DNA of 64,000 nucleotides, taken from assembly GCA_002435755.1 (NCBI GenBank), contig DIYH01000046.1:232585-296584 (forward strand). Direction: 5' to 3'. Each line of letters opens with the position of its first letter. Position 1 is the stretch's first letter. Source of the stretch: Flammeovirgaceae bacterium UBA6059 (GTDB lineage Bacteria > Bacteroidota > Bacteroidia > Cytophagales > Cyclobacteriaceae). A program made the position numbers and the translations under genes. Of this stretch, positions 24,853 to 34,127 are shown one piece after another. The notes beneath the pieces were generated by a model. That model made no database searches and was not told where the DNA came from. It saw only the letters and a list, made by a program, of their open reading frames with translations.

Positions 24853-26073
24853 TTAGATAGCTATCCTTGCCATCTCAATCCTAAACTCCTCGCCATCACT
24901 GACCGTCCAGGCAAAATAAAGTGCTCCATTCAGTAACTCCATTTGGGGGAACCCGCTACTCCTGGATTCGCTGGTCATGGCAACAACTTGAGCCGGGGAC
25001 ATTTCGCCACTTCTTTTTACCATCCGGTACCTGATCATAGTACTATCATCATTATCCAACCAACTTATGACAGCAGTATTTTGATCAAGCATTACAATAT
25101 CTAAGCGGCCTAGAGGCTGAGTGTTATCGATCAAAATGGGTTCTTCAAAAGATATCCCATCTGCGCTAAAAGCAAGCTTCACCTTTGGCTCACCATCTGC
25201 TGCTGTAAACCATGCCACAGCCAGAGCATCTTCATAAGAAGCTATCCTCGGCCCATTGACCGGGCAACCTGCAATATGCCAGTTGTCCTCAGCAATTCTT
25301 TCAGGTTTTGACCAACCCAATCCTGTATTGCTAACAAAATACATGTCCCTGATTTCATGTTCGGATCGATCACGATAGACGACATATTCTGTGGTTGTAG
25401 AACGAGCCATACCGGTTTGGCAACAATCACAGACACGGTGATCTAGTTCAGTCTCTTCCACGATTTCTCCCTCAAGATTGACCAAAGCGGTGCGAAGCGT
25501 CATGGCACCATCACCGCCATGATCATGATCGCCTTCAGAGCCTCCAGTATGACGCCCATCGAGCCACGTAACACGGAAGCTGCCATCATTTTGCGGTAGC
25601 ATAGAAACAAAACCATGCTCAGTCTGGGTACCATCGCCATGCAGTACAAATGGCTCGGACCAGTCAGCCGCTCCGGTAGGCTTGATCACGACATTAACAT
25701 CATAAGCGTAAGTGTCTGGGCCAGACTTAGCTGGGAAATGTGCAATCATGTTACCAGCGCTATCCACCGCCATGATCGGGTAGTCAGCCCAGTTAATAAA
25801 CCAGTTATCCCCACTGGCAATGACCTCTGGTTCACTCCATTGATCTCCTTGTAGTTGGGAAAACTTCAATGTAGCCTTATCACCTTCCGTCTCAACCCAT
25901 GACATATACAGATTTTCGTCACCTCCTTTAAAGAGATGAGGCAGACCAGCATGTTCTCCGGTAGGCGAATCGAATAGAGCAACTGCATCCATAGTTTCTT
26001 TGACCTGCTGCTTGGGAGAATCAACACACCCGCCAAACAGGAAGAGAAATGTGAGTAGACATGTAAACTTCAT
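24853..26073 (-). CDS. Sialidase-like beta-propeller lipoprotein
   Basis: 406 residues with a signal peptide and lipobox (Phe-Gly-Gly-Cys, about 16). The body shows repeated propeller-blade patterns of the sialidase/BNR type (Leu-Tyr-Met-Ser-Trp, Trp-Ser-Glu-Pro, Trp-Leu-Asp-Gly-Arg, Trp-Ser-Lys-Pro, Tyr-Phe-Ala-Trp). It has a notable Val-Cys-Asp-Cys-Cys-Gln-Thr centre and a His/Asp-rich loop (Asp-His-Asp-His-Gly-Gly) that could bind metal. The catalytic residues of true sialidases are not evident, so enzymatic activity is not claimed. It overlaps the TlpA-like gene by 4 bases, hinting at a cysteine-redox or metal-related partnership. Confidence 0.7.
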   Translation of the reverse strand: MKFTCLLTFLFLFGGCVDSPKQQVKETMDAVALFDSPTGEHAGLPHLFKGGDENLYMSWVETEGDKATLKFSQLQGDQWSEPEVIASGDNWFINWADYPIMAVDSAGNMIAHFPAKSGPDTYAYDVNVVIKPTGAADWSEPFVLHGDGTQTEHGFVSMLPQNDGSFRVTWLDGRHTGGSEGDHDHGGDGAMTLRTALVNLEGEIVEETELDHRVCDCCQTGMARSTTTEYVVYRDRSEHEIRDMYFVSNTGLGWSKPERIAEDNWHIAGCPVNGPRIASYEDALAVAWFTAADGEPKVKLAFSADGISFEEPILIDNTQPLGRLDIVMLDQNTAVISWLDNDDSTMIRYRMVKRSGEMSPAQVVAMTSESRSSGFPQMELLNGALYFAWTVSDGEEFRIEMARIAI

Positions 26074-26624
26074 AGTGCAAATGCCCTTATTGCAGCTAAC
26101 TGCTTATCCGACATCCAATCCCTCGCACCGACTAAAGTCTCTTTTAATTGGCCATCAGTTCCAACTATAAAAGTGGTGGGAAGTGAATACACATTCAATG
26201 CCTCAAGGTTATTCTCTATTTGGACATACTTAAGATCATGGCCCTTACGATCAACAAACTTTTTGATTTTGGACCGCTTTTCATCTGAGGCAAGGAGCAA
26301 TATAAACTCACCGCCCAGGGCAGCTTCCATCTCTACCAAATCTGGCATCTCCTTGATGCAAGGGCCACACCAAGTAGCCCATAGGTTCAAGATCAACGTT
26401 TTGTTCTCGTAACTAACCGAGGGAATGAGCTGACCATCCAAATCTCGCAGGATCAGTGCTTCACGAAAGTTTTCCGCACTTATTGCCACTGCTTCCGTCT
26501 GATTGGAAGTAGTTCCATTTTCAGTTGGTGTAGAACCGCAAGATGATAGAAAAACCAACCAAAGCGGCATAGAAAACTTGAAAGGTATTCTTTTCACAAT
26601 ATCTCTGTTAGCTAATAATCTCAT
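26070..26624 (-). CDS. TlpA/ResA-like thioredoxin-fold lipoprotein
   Basis: 184 residues. The N-terminal signal has a lipobox near residue 29 (Leu-Ser-Ser-Cys) and is followed by a low-complexity Thr/Asn linker. The thioredoxin-like domain carries the redox motif Trp-Cys-Gly-Pro-Cys (about 87-91) and the cis-Pro loop Leu-Pro-Thr-Thr-Phe. Such proteins reduce cysteines in the periplasm, for example apocytochrome or copper-site thiols. The start overlaps nothing, but the stop overlaps the sialidase-like gene, whose product has a CxCC cluster that could be its client. Confidence 0.88.
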   Translation of the reverse strand: MRLLANRDIVKRIPFKFSMPLWLVFLSSCGSTPTENGTTSNQTEAVAISAENFREALILRDLDGQLIPSVSYENKTLILNLWATWCGPCIKEMPDLVEMEAALGGEFILLLASDEKRSKIKKFVDRKGHDLKYVQIENNLEALNVYSLPTTFIVGTDGQLKETLVGARDWMSDKQLAAIRAFAL

Positions 26625-26633
26625 AATATAAAT

Positions 26634-27851
26634 TTAATAGCTAGGTATATCAATATCTTTTGCTCCAACAAAGGCGGCAAGGTCCTCTAGTGTTGCCCTT
26701 AGTTGCGTATCAAAGTCCAATGAACGCTTAAACTCCTTTTCATAATGGATTGATTTGATTTCGAGAAGGCCATTCGCCCTGTGAAACTTCGGATCTAATC
26801 GACCAACCAACGCACCATTATGTAGAATCGGCAGTGTATAATAGCCATACACCCTTTTTGCAGCCGGCACATAGATCTCAATTCTGTATTCAAAATTAAG
26901 CAACTCCTCAGCCCTGCCCCTCTGCCAGAGTAAAGAATCAAATGGGCAAATGAGAGTCGTACCTTCGGGTGGTGGTATTGTACCTAGCATCTCCAAATGT
27001 TCCGGCAAGACAAACCATCGTTCATCAGCCCCGTGTACCTGTACTTCTTTGATCAGGCCCTTTTTCAGGTTTCTCTCGATCACGGTTCTTTTCTCACCTG
27101 CCGTAAGCAAGGGGGCCGTAAAATAATTGGTCAGGTGCTTTTCTGTGGCTACTCCATTTCCTCGTAGACCGATGAACAACCAACTATCTTCGTAAGCTAT
27201 CCTGCTCACCGTTTTAACCTTAGGATAAACACGATCCGCCAGATCATACACTCGCCTAAAGTGTACCCGGTCGGTTATAGCTACCTTGCCCTTATGCCAA
27301 TAGTAGTTAAGCGTGCGCTTGTCTTCCTTTCCTACCGGAAGTTCGCTTTCTACTTTACCAATCCAGCTAGCATTGAATTGATCACCAGGTTTGGTTTCAA
27401 AATCCTTACTCTCGTGAGGCCCCTCTTCCCTTAACCTTTTGATAACCCTTCTTTGGCTTGCTACAGAAGTTTGGAATGCTGAATACCAGCTTGACTTAGC
27501 CCATCTCTCGGGAGGAAAGTGCTTCATTCTATACTTGCCTACCGGCAAATGCTCTATCGGCAAAATGCAAGCCTCGTGCCCCCAATACTCGTAAGTTATT
27601 CCCTCTCTGTAAGTCCAGTCCTGAAGTTGGTCTCTGCTGAAAACCCCAAACCTGCTCCAAAGCGTGAGCAAATGCGCCCGCTCAACTACATTGATCGTAT
27701 CAAGCTGCAGGCCGCCCACTTGATTGAGCAGTACCGAGAACGTCTCAGAAGACAAAGGTTGAGTTCCTCTTGGATGTGATAAACCCTGTAGCCAAAACCA
27801 CAATCGGATGACTTCATCTTTCTCTATTTTAGGGATTTTCTTCACGATCAA
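26634..27851 (-). CDS. YcaQ/AlkX-like DNA glycosylase (winged-helix family)
   Basis: 405 residues matching the HTH_42 (YcaQ) family. The diagnostic phrase is Leu-Gln-Leu-Asp-Thr-Ile-Asn-Val-Val-Glu-Arg-Ala-His-Leu at about 52-65, with the Gln-x-Asp catalytic motif. Tyr-Glu-Tyr-Trp-Gly-His-Glu-Ala-Cys, three winged-helix modules and a C-terminal barrel with Gly-Arg-Leu-Asp-Pro-Lys also fit. Family members unhook interstrand crosslinks and remove alkylated bases. All expected motif residues appear present. It sits 9 bases upstream of the TlpA-like gene but with no functional link. Confidence 0.87.
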   Translation of the reverse strand: MIVKKIPKIEKDEVIRLWFWLQGLSHPRGTQPLSSETFSVLLNQVGGLQLDTINVVERAHLLTLWSRFGVFSRDQLQDWTYREGITYEYWGHEACILPIEHLPVGKYRMKHFPPERWAKSSWYSAFQTSVASQRRVIKRLREEGPHESKDFETKPGDQFNASWIGKVESELPVGKEDKRTLNYYWHKGKVAITDRVHFRRVYDLADRVYPKVKTVSRIAYEDSWLFIGLRGNGVATEKHLTNYFTAPLLTAGEKRTVIERNLKKGLIKEVQVHGADERWFVLPEHLEMLGTIPPPEGTTLICPFDSLLWQRGRAEELLNFEYRIEIYVPAAKRVYGYYTLPILHNGALVGRLDPKFHRANGLLEIKSIHYEKEFKRSLDFDTQLRATLEDLAAFVGAKDIDIPSY

Positions 27852-27923
27852 ATTCTTACCGAGTCTGGACTAAAAAGACAATGGACCAAGTCTTATGCCA
27901 GTAATTTAATCATTCGGAAAGGA

Positions 27924-30377
27924 TCATGAAGACCTCAGTCTGAGACTATTCGCAATCACAGAAACAGAACTTAAACTCATCGCTAAAGCCGCAAGCATCG
28001 GGCTCAGTACTAAACCGAACAATGGAAATAGAATACCAGCTGCTATTGGTACACCCAAGCTATTGTAGATGAAGGCAAAAAACAGATTTTGACGAATGTT
28101 ACGCATAACACGTTTGCTTAACCTCCGGGCTCTGACGATACCATTGAGCTCACCTTTCACCAATGTAAGGCCGGCACTTTCGATAGCTACATCTGTACCT
28201 GTGCCCATAGCTATGCCCACGTTCGCCTGGGCCAGTGATGGCGCATCATTGATACCATCACCCGCCATAGCAACAATTTTTCCCTGCTTTTGCAAGGACT
28301 TTACCTTCTCAAACTTCTCCTCCGGTAGAAGCTCAGATTCCACATCGTCCAGCTCCAATTCTTCCGCCAGAGATTTAGCCACAGAGGCATTATCACCCGT
28401 GAGCATGATGACTTCCAGGCCCTCCTTCTTCAGGTCTTTGATAGCACTCGCCGAGGTAGTTTTGACAGGATCAGTCACTGTGAAATAACCTATCACCTTA
28501 CAATTGGCTATCACGTACACAAGCGATTCTCTCCCATTCGTACGATCAGCAACTGCTAAAAACTGCTCTGCATCTTTCTGAGCATTCATGTCTTGAACTA
28601 ATTTATCATTCCCAACTCCTACTTCGACATCTTTGATGCTTCCTCGAATGCCTTTCCCAGTGATAGACTCAAAAGTCTTAACCTGATAAAATTCTTTATC
28701 GACTTCCACCGCTGAAACTATGGTATGTGCCAACGGGTGTTCGCTACTTTTCTCAAGGCTTGCTGCCAGGAGTAAAACCTCATCTTGCGTATATGCATCA
28801 TCCAGTGAAGCAACGCTCGTTAAAGTTGGTTTTCCCTCAGTAATCGTCCCCGTTTTATCCAGTATCAGTGTGGTGATTTTGTGCATTTCTTCTAATACCC
28901 GGGCATCTTTGATGAGTATACCTTGTTGCGCCCCTTTGCCTGTCCCGACCATGATGGACATAGGTGTTGCTAAACCTAGCGCACATGGACACGCGATAAT
29001 GAGTACTGTGACAGCACTTGTAAAAGCATACACCAATCTTGGCTCAGGTCCCCATACCGCCCAAACCACAAATGCTATCAATGCCACAGATACTACTACA
29101 GGCACAAAATAAGCTGAGACCCTGTCGGCCAGATTCTGAATAGGCGCCTTGGTCCTACTAGCCTTGTTAACCAATCCGATGATTTGCGCTAGTAGTGTAT
29201 CACTACCCACTTTCTCTGCCTTTATTGTAAAAGCACCAGTACCATTGACCGTACCTGCAACCACCTTGTCGTCGGCTTGCTTACCTACCGGAATGGGCTC
29301 ACCCGTGATCATTGACTCATCTATATGGCTCTGACCATTAATTAACTGTCCGTCTACAGGTATCTTATCACCGGGCCTGATCTTCAATATATCCCCCACC
29401 CGTACCTGCTCTAAAGCTACCGTTACCTCTTTGCCATACTTTATGATGGTCGCCTTTGGGGGTACCAGATTGAGCAGTGACCTGATAGCAGTATTGGTCT
29501 TGTACCTGGCCTTCGCTTCTAACAGCTGACCAAGTAAGATCAGTGTTAATATGACTATAGCAGCCTCAAAGTACAAGTGAACAGCACCTGCTTCATTCTT
29601 AAACTGGTCCGGGAAAAAGCCGGGAAAAATCAATGCGACAATACTGAAAATATAAGCGGAACCCGCCCCTAGTAGGATAAGCGTCCACATATTCGGCGAT
29701 CGAAGGATGATCGACTGGTAGCCACGAACGAAAAATGGCCAGCATGCATAAAAGATCACAGGAGTGCTTAAAAGGAATTGTAGCCATCCAAGTGTTGAAG
29801 AACTCAAAAAGTTGGTAAACGAAATACCTACCATCTCTCCCATAGACATAAAGAACACGGGAAAGGTAAATGCCAGCGACACCCAGAACTTTGACAGTAT
29901 TTTCCGGTAGGCGGCATCATCTTCTCCTTTGTCCAGCCCCGGGGATAGTGTCATAGGCTCCAAATCCATACCGCACACAGGACAGTCTCCGGGTTCGTCA
30001 TAGATCTTGTCCTCCTCACATAGCATTGGACAGTAGTACTTCGTACCAATCTCGCTTTGTGCGGCCTGATGACGCTCGTCTCCAGGCCCTGTAGTTGCAG
30101 TCTCGACACCAACAGCAGGTCGCTTCTTTATTTCCGGTAGGGGTGCTAACTCAGGCCCATGGGTGCCTGGAGGATGTATATCGTATCGACCACTATCTCT
30201 CTTCAAGGCCTGCTTGAGTTCTTCAAGCTCAATATGTTGGGTCATGGTAAGTGTGGCCTCACCCGACGATAGATCGACCTGTGCCTCTTCCACTCCCGCA
30301 ACATCAGCTAATGTATCCTCTACATGCTTACGACACCCATCACAGGTCATTCCAGTGATTTGATAACTATGCTTCAT
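27924..30377 (-). CDS. copA: Copper-exporting P1B-type ATPase
   Basis: 817 residues. The N-terminal HMA domain has Met-Thr-Cys-Asp-Gly-Cys (10-15). A heavy-metal-binding segment with Tyr-Tyr-Cys-Pro-Met and Cys-Pro-Val-Cys-Gly-Met lies at about 112-142. Eight predicted transmembrane helices include the Cys-Pro-Cys metal site at 463-465. The phosphorylation motif Asp-Lys-Thr-Gly-Thr starts at 507. It exports Cu(I) from the cytoplasm using ATP. It is the last gene of the leftward copper operon, directly after the HMA-AraC regulator and the 38-base dyad. Confidence 0.95.
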   Translation of the reverse strand: MKHSYQITGMTCDGCRKHVEDTLADVAGVEEAQVDLSSGEATLTMTQHIELEELKQALKRDSGRYDIHPPGTHGPELAPLPEIKKRPAVGVETATTGPGDERHQAAQSEIGTKYYCPMLCEEDKIYDEPGDCPVCGMDLEPMTLSPGLDKGEDDAAYRKILSKFWVSLAFTFPVFFMSMGEMVGISFTNFLSSSTLGWLQFLLSTPVIFYACWPFFVRGYQSIILRSPNMWTLILLGAGSAYIFSIVALIFPGFFPDQFKNEAGAVHLYFEAAIVILTLILLGQLLEAKARYKTNTAIRSLLNLVPPKATIIKYGKEVTVALEQVRVGDILKIRPGDKIPVDGQLINGQSHIDESMITGEPIPVGKQADDKVVAGTVNGTGAFTIKAEKVGSDTLLAQIIGLVNKASRTKAPIQNLADRVSAYFVPVVVSVALIAFVVWAVWGPEPRLVYAFTSAVTVLIIACPCALGLATPMSIMVGTGKGAQQGILIKDARVLEEMHKITTLILDKTGTITEGKPTLTSVASLDDAYTQDEVLLLAASLEKSSEHPLAHTIVSAVEVDKEFYQVKTFESITGKGIRGSIKDVEVGVGNDKLVQDMNAQKDAEQFLAVADRTNGRESLVYVIANCKVIGYFTVTDPVKTTSASAIKDLKKEGLEVIMLTGDNASVAKSLAEELELDDVESELLPEEKFEKVKSLQKQGKIVAMAGDGINDAPSLAQANVGIAMGTGTDVAIESAGLTLVKGELNGIVRARRLSKRVMRNIRQNLFFAFIYNSLGVPIAAGILFPLFGLVLSPMLAALAMSLSSVSVIANSLRLRSS

Positions 30378-30418
30378 GATGTTTGATCAATAAGCAAATT
30401 TCAAAAAATCAGAACACG

Positions 30419-30456
30419 AAAATTGTCAGGATCATGGATATGATCTACACAATTTT
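30419..30456 (-). promoter_or_regulatory. 38-base nested dyad between the HMA-AraC gene and copA
   Basis: AAAATTGT, three unpaired bases, GATCAT, four-base centre, ATGATC, three bases, ACAATTTT: both arm pairs are exact inverse complements. It covers the stop codon of the AraC gene (30447-30445) and ends 42 bases before the copA start. It could be an operator for a dimeric regulator such as the HMA-AraC protein, or an intercistronic terminator/attenuator, since on the minus strand the 3' arm ends in TTTT. Confidence 0.55.
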
Positions 30457-31008
30457 GTCAAGTGACTTACGGTCCGCTCCCATGGTCTGCTTGTACTCAG
30501 ACATGCTCATGCCTGTGTTGGAGCGAAATTGGCTGGCTAGATGATTAACACTTGAATACCCAAGGAGATACGCAATCTCAGAGAAACTGTGTGTGGACTC
30601 CTGGATAAGCTCTTTCACCTTCTCCAGCTTGAGCTTAACAAAAAAGCGCTCTATTGTGATATGCTCGTGGCGTGAAAAAAGCCGGCTTAGTGATGAATAG
30701 TCTCTCCCTAACTCTCTGGAAATCAAAACTGAAAGGTTATCCTCCAGTCTTAAAGGCAGCTCACTGACCTGTTCAATGAGTAACAACCTGATATGCTCTA
30801 CCATAACAAGACCGGGATCTGAGATGAGTTCAAATCCCTGGTCTTCTAATGTCTTTCGCAAAGTTTCTTGATTGGAGGTTTGATCCCTCAATACGATTCT
30901 ACCCAGTTCGATATCTACTATCTCCTCGCCAAGCTTTTCCAGTTCATCCTTTACGACCTTCTTGCATCGATCGCAAACCATGTTTTTGACGTGAAGTGTA
31001 GTTTCCAC
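30445..31008 (-). CDS. AraC-type regulator with fused N-terminal heavy-metal (HMA) domain
   Basis: 187 residues. Residues 1-65 form an HMA fold with Met-Val-Cys-Asp-Arg-Cys (10-15), the copper-chaperone motif. Residues about 75-180 hold an AraC HTH pair, with the second helix-turn-helix Ser-Glu-Ile-Ala-Tyr-Leu-Leu-Gly-Tyr-Ser-Ser-Val-Asn-His-Leu and Ser-Gln-Phe-Arg. The obvious reading is a one-component copper sensor that binds Cu(I) through CxxC and controls the surrounding operon. It sits immediately upstream of copA and 5 bases downstream of the DUF3347 gene. Confidence 0.88.
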   Translation of the reverse strand: METTLHVKNMVCDRCKKVVKDELEKLGEEIVDIELGRIVLRDQTSNQETLRKTLEDQGFELISDPGLVMVEHIRLLLIEQVSELPLRLEDNLSVLISRELGRDYSSLSRLFSRHEHITIERFFVKLKLEKVKELIQESTHSFSEIAYLLGYSSVNHLASQFRSNTGMSMSEYKQTMGADRKSLDKIV

Positions 31009-31013
31009 TAAGC

Positions 31014-31511
31014 TTAGAGTTTCTCTTGTACCTTACCGCACTTGAGCATTTTATCTCCAAAGTAGGGATTTCTGATCTCCTCGGATAAGCTCATCCAGAT
31101 GGCACCTTCATTGTCAAACGCCATCGGGCAATACTGTACGTAAACTCCTGCTTCCTTATCGCCAGACTTGATCTTCGCTACCATGTTATCCGTGAGTGTC
31201 TTGAAAGCTGCCCGCTGCTCTTCCACATCATCAGAAATCATGATCATGCTAGCAGCATTGATCGTCACCTCATCCATGTCTTCCTCCTTGAGCGACTCCA
31301 CAAGTTTACTAGCGGCCTCCTTGGCAGCATCCACTGCGGTTTGAACAAACGCATCTTTCAACGCCATGTAGTCGGTTATTACACCTTGCTTAGTAGTCTC
31401 TGTGACCTCTGCTGGTTGGTCGGTTGTCTCATTGCTGGTAGTTGGCTTATCAGAACAAGACAAGCCAAAAGTCAAAAATGTAATTGCTAAAAGTATATTG
31501 AGCTTTTTCAT
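31014..31511 (-). CDS. DUF3347 copper-associated lipoprotein
   Basis: 165 residues with an SPII signal (Gly-Leu-Ser-Cys, about 19), a Thr/Glu-rich linker and a DUF3347 domain. The C-terminal portion has Tyr-Cys-Pro-Met-Ala-Phe-Asp-Asn, a Trp, and Asn-Pro-Tyr-Phe-Gly-Asp-Lys-Met-Leu-Lys-Cys-Gly. These Cys and Met residues could bind Cu(I). DUF3347 domains also occur in CusB-type efflux proteins. Position between the HMA protein and the HMA-AraC regulator supports a periplasmic copper-buffer role. Confidence 0.85.
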   Translation of the reverse strand: MKKLNILLAITFLTFGLSCSDKPTTSNETTDQPAEVTETTKQGVITDYMALKDAFVQTAVDAAKEAASKLVESLKEEDMDEVTINAASMIMISDDVEEQRAAFKTLTDNMVAKIKSGDKEAGVYVQYCPMAFDNEGAIWMSLSEEIRNPYFGDKMLKCGKVQEKL

Positions 31512-31532
31512 AAGTAAGGGTTGTTAAAATTA

Positions 31533-31928
31533 TTAATGATTTGGTCCTTCCGATTTTAACGGCAATTGTGGTACCGGAGTACCATGAGAGCCATCCTTGC
31601 AGCAAAACGGCAGATTCTCATAGGCCTTTAGGTCACGTGCCTTAGTGTCGGCATGATATCCCACCTTGGTGATGCGCTCTCTGATCGTTTCCGGATCAGT
31701 CTTCCTGGGATTGTATACTACCGTGAACACTTTTGTATCCAGATCAAGATCTGAGCTTTTTACACCCTTTTCGAAAGCCATATCCCTTTCCAAAGTTTCT
31801 TTGCACATTTCGCAAATCGCGGACGTCTTAATCGATATGCTATAACCTTCCGCTACTTCAATAGGTTGTTGCTGCGCCCAAACCAGTTGAGTACCCAGGA
31901 CAAAAATTAGAATCAGTACATGTTTCAT
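31533..31928 (-). CDS. Periplasmic HMA-domain protein
   Basis: 131 residues with a Sec signal (Val-Trp-Ala-Gln, about 19). One HMA domain carries the metal motif Cys-Glu-Met-Cys (about 39-42) instead of the usual MxCxxC. The tail has Phe-Cys-Cys-Lys-Asp-Gly, a possible second metal site, and a Pro-rich end. It is probably a soluble copper-binding carrier between the outer-membrane receptor and other periplasmic proteins. Its start overlaps the TonB receptor's stop codon by 4 bases (ATGA). Confidence 0.83.
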   Translation of the reverse strand: MKHVLILIFVLGTQLVWAQQQPIEVAEGYSISIKTSAICEMCKETLERDMAFEKGVKSSDLDLDTKVFTVVYNPRKTDPETIRERITKVGYHADTKARDLKAYENLPFCCKDGSHGTPVPQLPLKSEGPNH

Positions 31929-34123
31929 ATTCTCTTAATCTTATATCTGAATCCGGCATAGACCATCCTACCGGCAATAGGTGCCCAGACAATCGATGCA
32001 TCAAAATTATCACCAAAAGGGTTATCAGGATCAATGATTGGATCATCTTGTGTAAAACCAAGCAAGTTTTCTGAGCCCACATAAACACTACCCCATCTAT
32101 AGCCGCGACTAATCTGGGCATTGAGAAGGAAAAAATCAGGACTAAATCCATCTCTCTGTAGCCCGGAAGGCTTATCGCTAGTATTGGGTAATCGCTTCTG
32201 ACCATACCACTGCAATGTCGCATCTACTTTCCAGCGATCATACTTAGTGGCATAAGCGCCATTGACAAATACCCTGTTGCGAGAAACATAAGGCATTTGC
32301 ATCAGTCGTCCATTCATAGTGGTCTGTACGTCGTAATACTTATAGGCGCTTTTAATACTGAAGTACTCATTGACCTGATAACTCGCCTCAAGTTGGAAAC
32401 TGTGTGCAAAAGATCGTCCATCGAGGTTGTAGACATTGAGCTGCTGCGAATTTTGATCCATATCATAGATCAATTGATTTTCGAATGTAGTGTAGAAATA
32501 ATCGCCCACCAATGAAAGGTTGCGTCCTCCAAGCTTTAGATCAGCAACGACGCTTCCACCCATATTCCAGGTAACTTCCGGCTCGGGTGCCTCCTGTACG
32601 ATCAACTGACGACTAGAGATTAGAAAGTTGCTACTCTCAACTATGGCATTAGCTACTCTATATCCGCGACCAACTGCTGCTCTTACAGTCAGACCATCAC
32701 TCAACTCGTATCTCGTATGCAATCTTGGCGTCACGAAAGTTCCAAACAGGTTATGGAAATCTGTGCGCCCACCTGTGATCAAAGAAAACCTATCATTGGG
32801 AAGGTAGCTGTATTCAAAATATGTACCAGGTACTACTTCTCGTCTCGTGAACGTACTATCCGCAAACACTTCGTCAAAGTCATCGTAAAGCATACTCACA
32901 CCTGTCTTGTATTGGTGAAATGAGCTACCGATAATATTCTGGAATATCACATTACCGTATAGTGTAGTTTCCCGGCCCTTATAATTATTACGTCCAAAAC
33001 CACCATCAATGTCCAGGTGGCTTACAGAGTAAATGAACCCCCATCCTTTGTACGGCTTGTGTTGGAAAAGCAAACCGGTCTTACCGAAGATCTCCAGACG
33101 TGTGCTGTTATTGACAAATCCATACAAGCTTGAACCTGTGAGATCATCACCAAAGTCAAAACCTGTTTGCCCGCCAGCTTTTTCATCTCTCATGACATTG
33201 ATCCCAATTTGGGATACCAGTTTCTCACCCTGATACTTATAGCGATTCATGACATTAAGCTGTCTCACTTTGGGTAAGTCAAGAAAACCATCTTTATTCT
33301 GGTCGATCTCGCTATTGAAATAGTTGGAGTGAAACAGCAACGCTGTACTCCATTTATCACTGAGATCTCTTGCATGATTGACATTTATCTCCGCTCTACC
33401 AAATGAATTAATATAACTATTGAGATAGAGTTTTTCACTGTTCTCGGGCTTCTTCAACTCTACATTGATCTGACCTGTCATAGATTCATAGCCATTGACT
33501 ACTGTGCCAGCTCCTTTGCCCACATCTATTGACTGGAGCCATGTACCAGGTACAAAACCCAAACCATACCGACCGGATAGTCCTCTGACATGGGGAATAT
33601 TTTCTCTGTTGATCTGGACGTAATCCCCTCCTAAACCTAACATTCGGATGGTTTTAGCGCCCGTCACGGCATCCGTGAATGAAACGTCTACTGACGCGTT
33701 CGTTTCAAAGCTTTCCGATAGGTTACAACAGGCGGCCTTGGTGAGCTCCGCCTCTGTGATGATCTCAGTATGCTTAGAGTCCAGACGATCGAAGAAAGTA
33801 CTTGTAGACTGCACGACAACTTCGTCCAACTGTTGTGAGTCCTCAGCCAACATAACGTGCATTGGGGTACCAGGTACCGCCGGAACGGTATCGGCCAAAT
33901 AGCCAGTGTAGCTAATCACCAGCTTTGGGTTGCTCGTACTAATTGCCAATTCGAACCTACCATCAATATCCGTAATGGTACCATTAGAGGTATTGAGTTC
34001 TAGAATGGAAGCACCTATCAAAGGTTGATGACCTTGATCAGCGACCATCCCATTTATCTTTTGGGCGAAGCTCTGCTCAGCCACAAAAAGGGTGATTAGA
34101 AATAATAAGAATTTATGATACAT
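31925..34123 (-). CDS. TonB-dependent outer-membrane receptor with CarboxypepD_reg-like domain
   Basis: About 732 residues from the ATG at 34123. A signal peptide is followed by a carboxypeptidase-regulatory-like domain (Gly-Ala-Ser-Ile-Leu-Glu, Ile-Thr-Asp-Ile-Asp-Gly-Arg-Phe-Glu), a plug domain, and a 22-strand barrel ending in Phe-Arg-Tyr-Lys-Ile. The plug contains Ala-Ala-Cys-Cys-Asn-Leu-Ser-Glu-Ser-Phe, a paired cysteine often seen in receptors within Bacteroidota copper loci. Substrate inferred from the operon: copper or a copper complex, imported or sensed. It is downstream of the HYC gene and upstream of the HMA protein. Confidence 0.85.
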   Translation of the reverse strand: MYHKFLLFLITLFVAEQSFAQKINGMVADQGHQPLIGASILELNTSNGTITDIDGRFELAISTSNPKLVISYTGYLADTVPAVPGTPMHVMLAEDSQQLDEVVVQSTSTFFDRLDSKHTEIITEAELTKAACCNLSESFETNASVDVSFTDAVTGAKTIRMLGLGGDYVQINRENIPHVRGLSGRYGLGFVPGTWLQSIDVGKGAGTVVNGYESMTGQINVELKKPENSEKLYLNSYINSFGRAEINVNHARDLSDKWSTALLFHSNYFNSEIDQNKDGFLDLPKVRQLNVMNRYKYQGEKLVSQIGINVMRDEKAGGQTGFDFGDDLTGSSLYGFVNNSTRLEIFGKTGLLFQHKPYKGWGFIYSVSHLDIDGGFGRNNYKGRETTLYGNVIFQNIIGSSFHQYKTGVSMLYDDFDEVFADSTFTRREVVPGTYFEYSYLPNDRFSLITGGRTDFHNLFGTFVTPRLHTRYELSDGLTVRAAVGRGYRVANAIVESSNFLISSRQLIVQEAPEPEVTWNMGGSVVADLKLGGRNLSLVGDYFYTTFENQLIYDMDQNSQQLNVYNLDGRSFAHSFQLEASYQVNEYFSIKSAYKYYDVQTTMNGRLMQMPYVSRNRVFVNGAYATKYDRWKVDATLQWYGQKRLPNTSDKPSGLQRDGFSPDFFLLNAQISRGYRWGSVYVGSENLLGFTQDDPIIDPDNPFGDNFDASIVWAPIAGRMVYAGFRYKIKRI

Positions 34124-34127
34124 TGAA

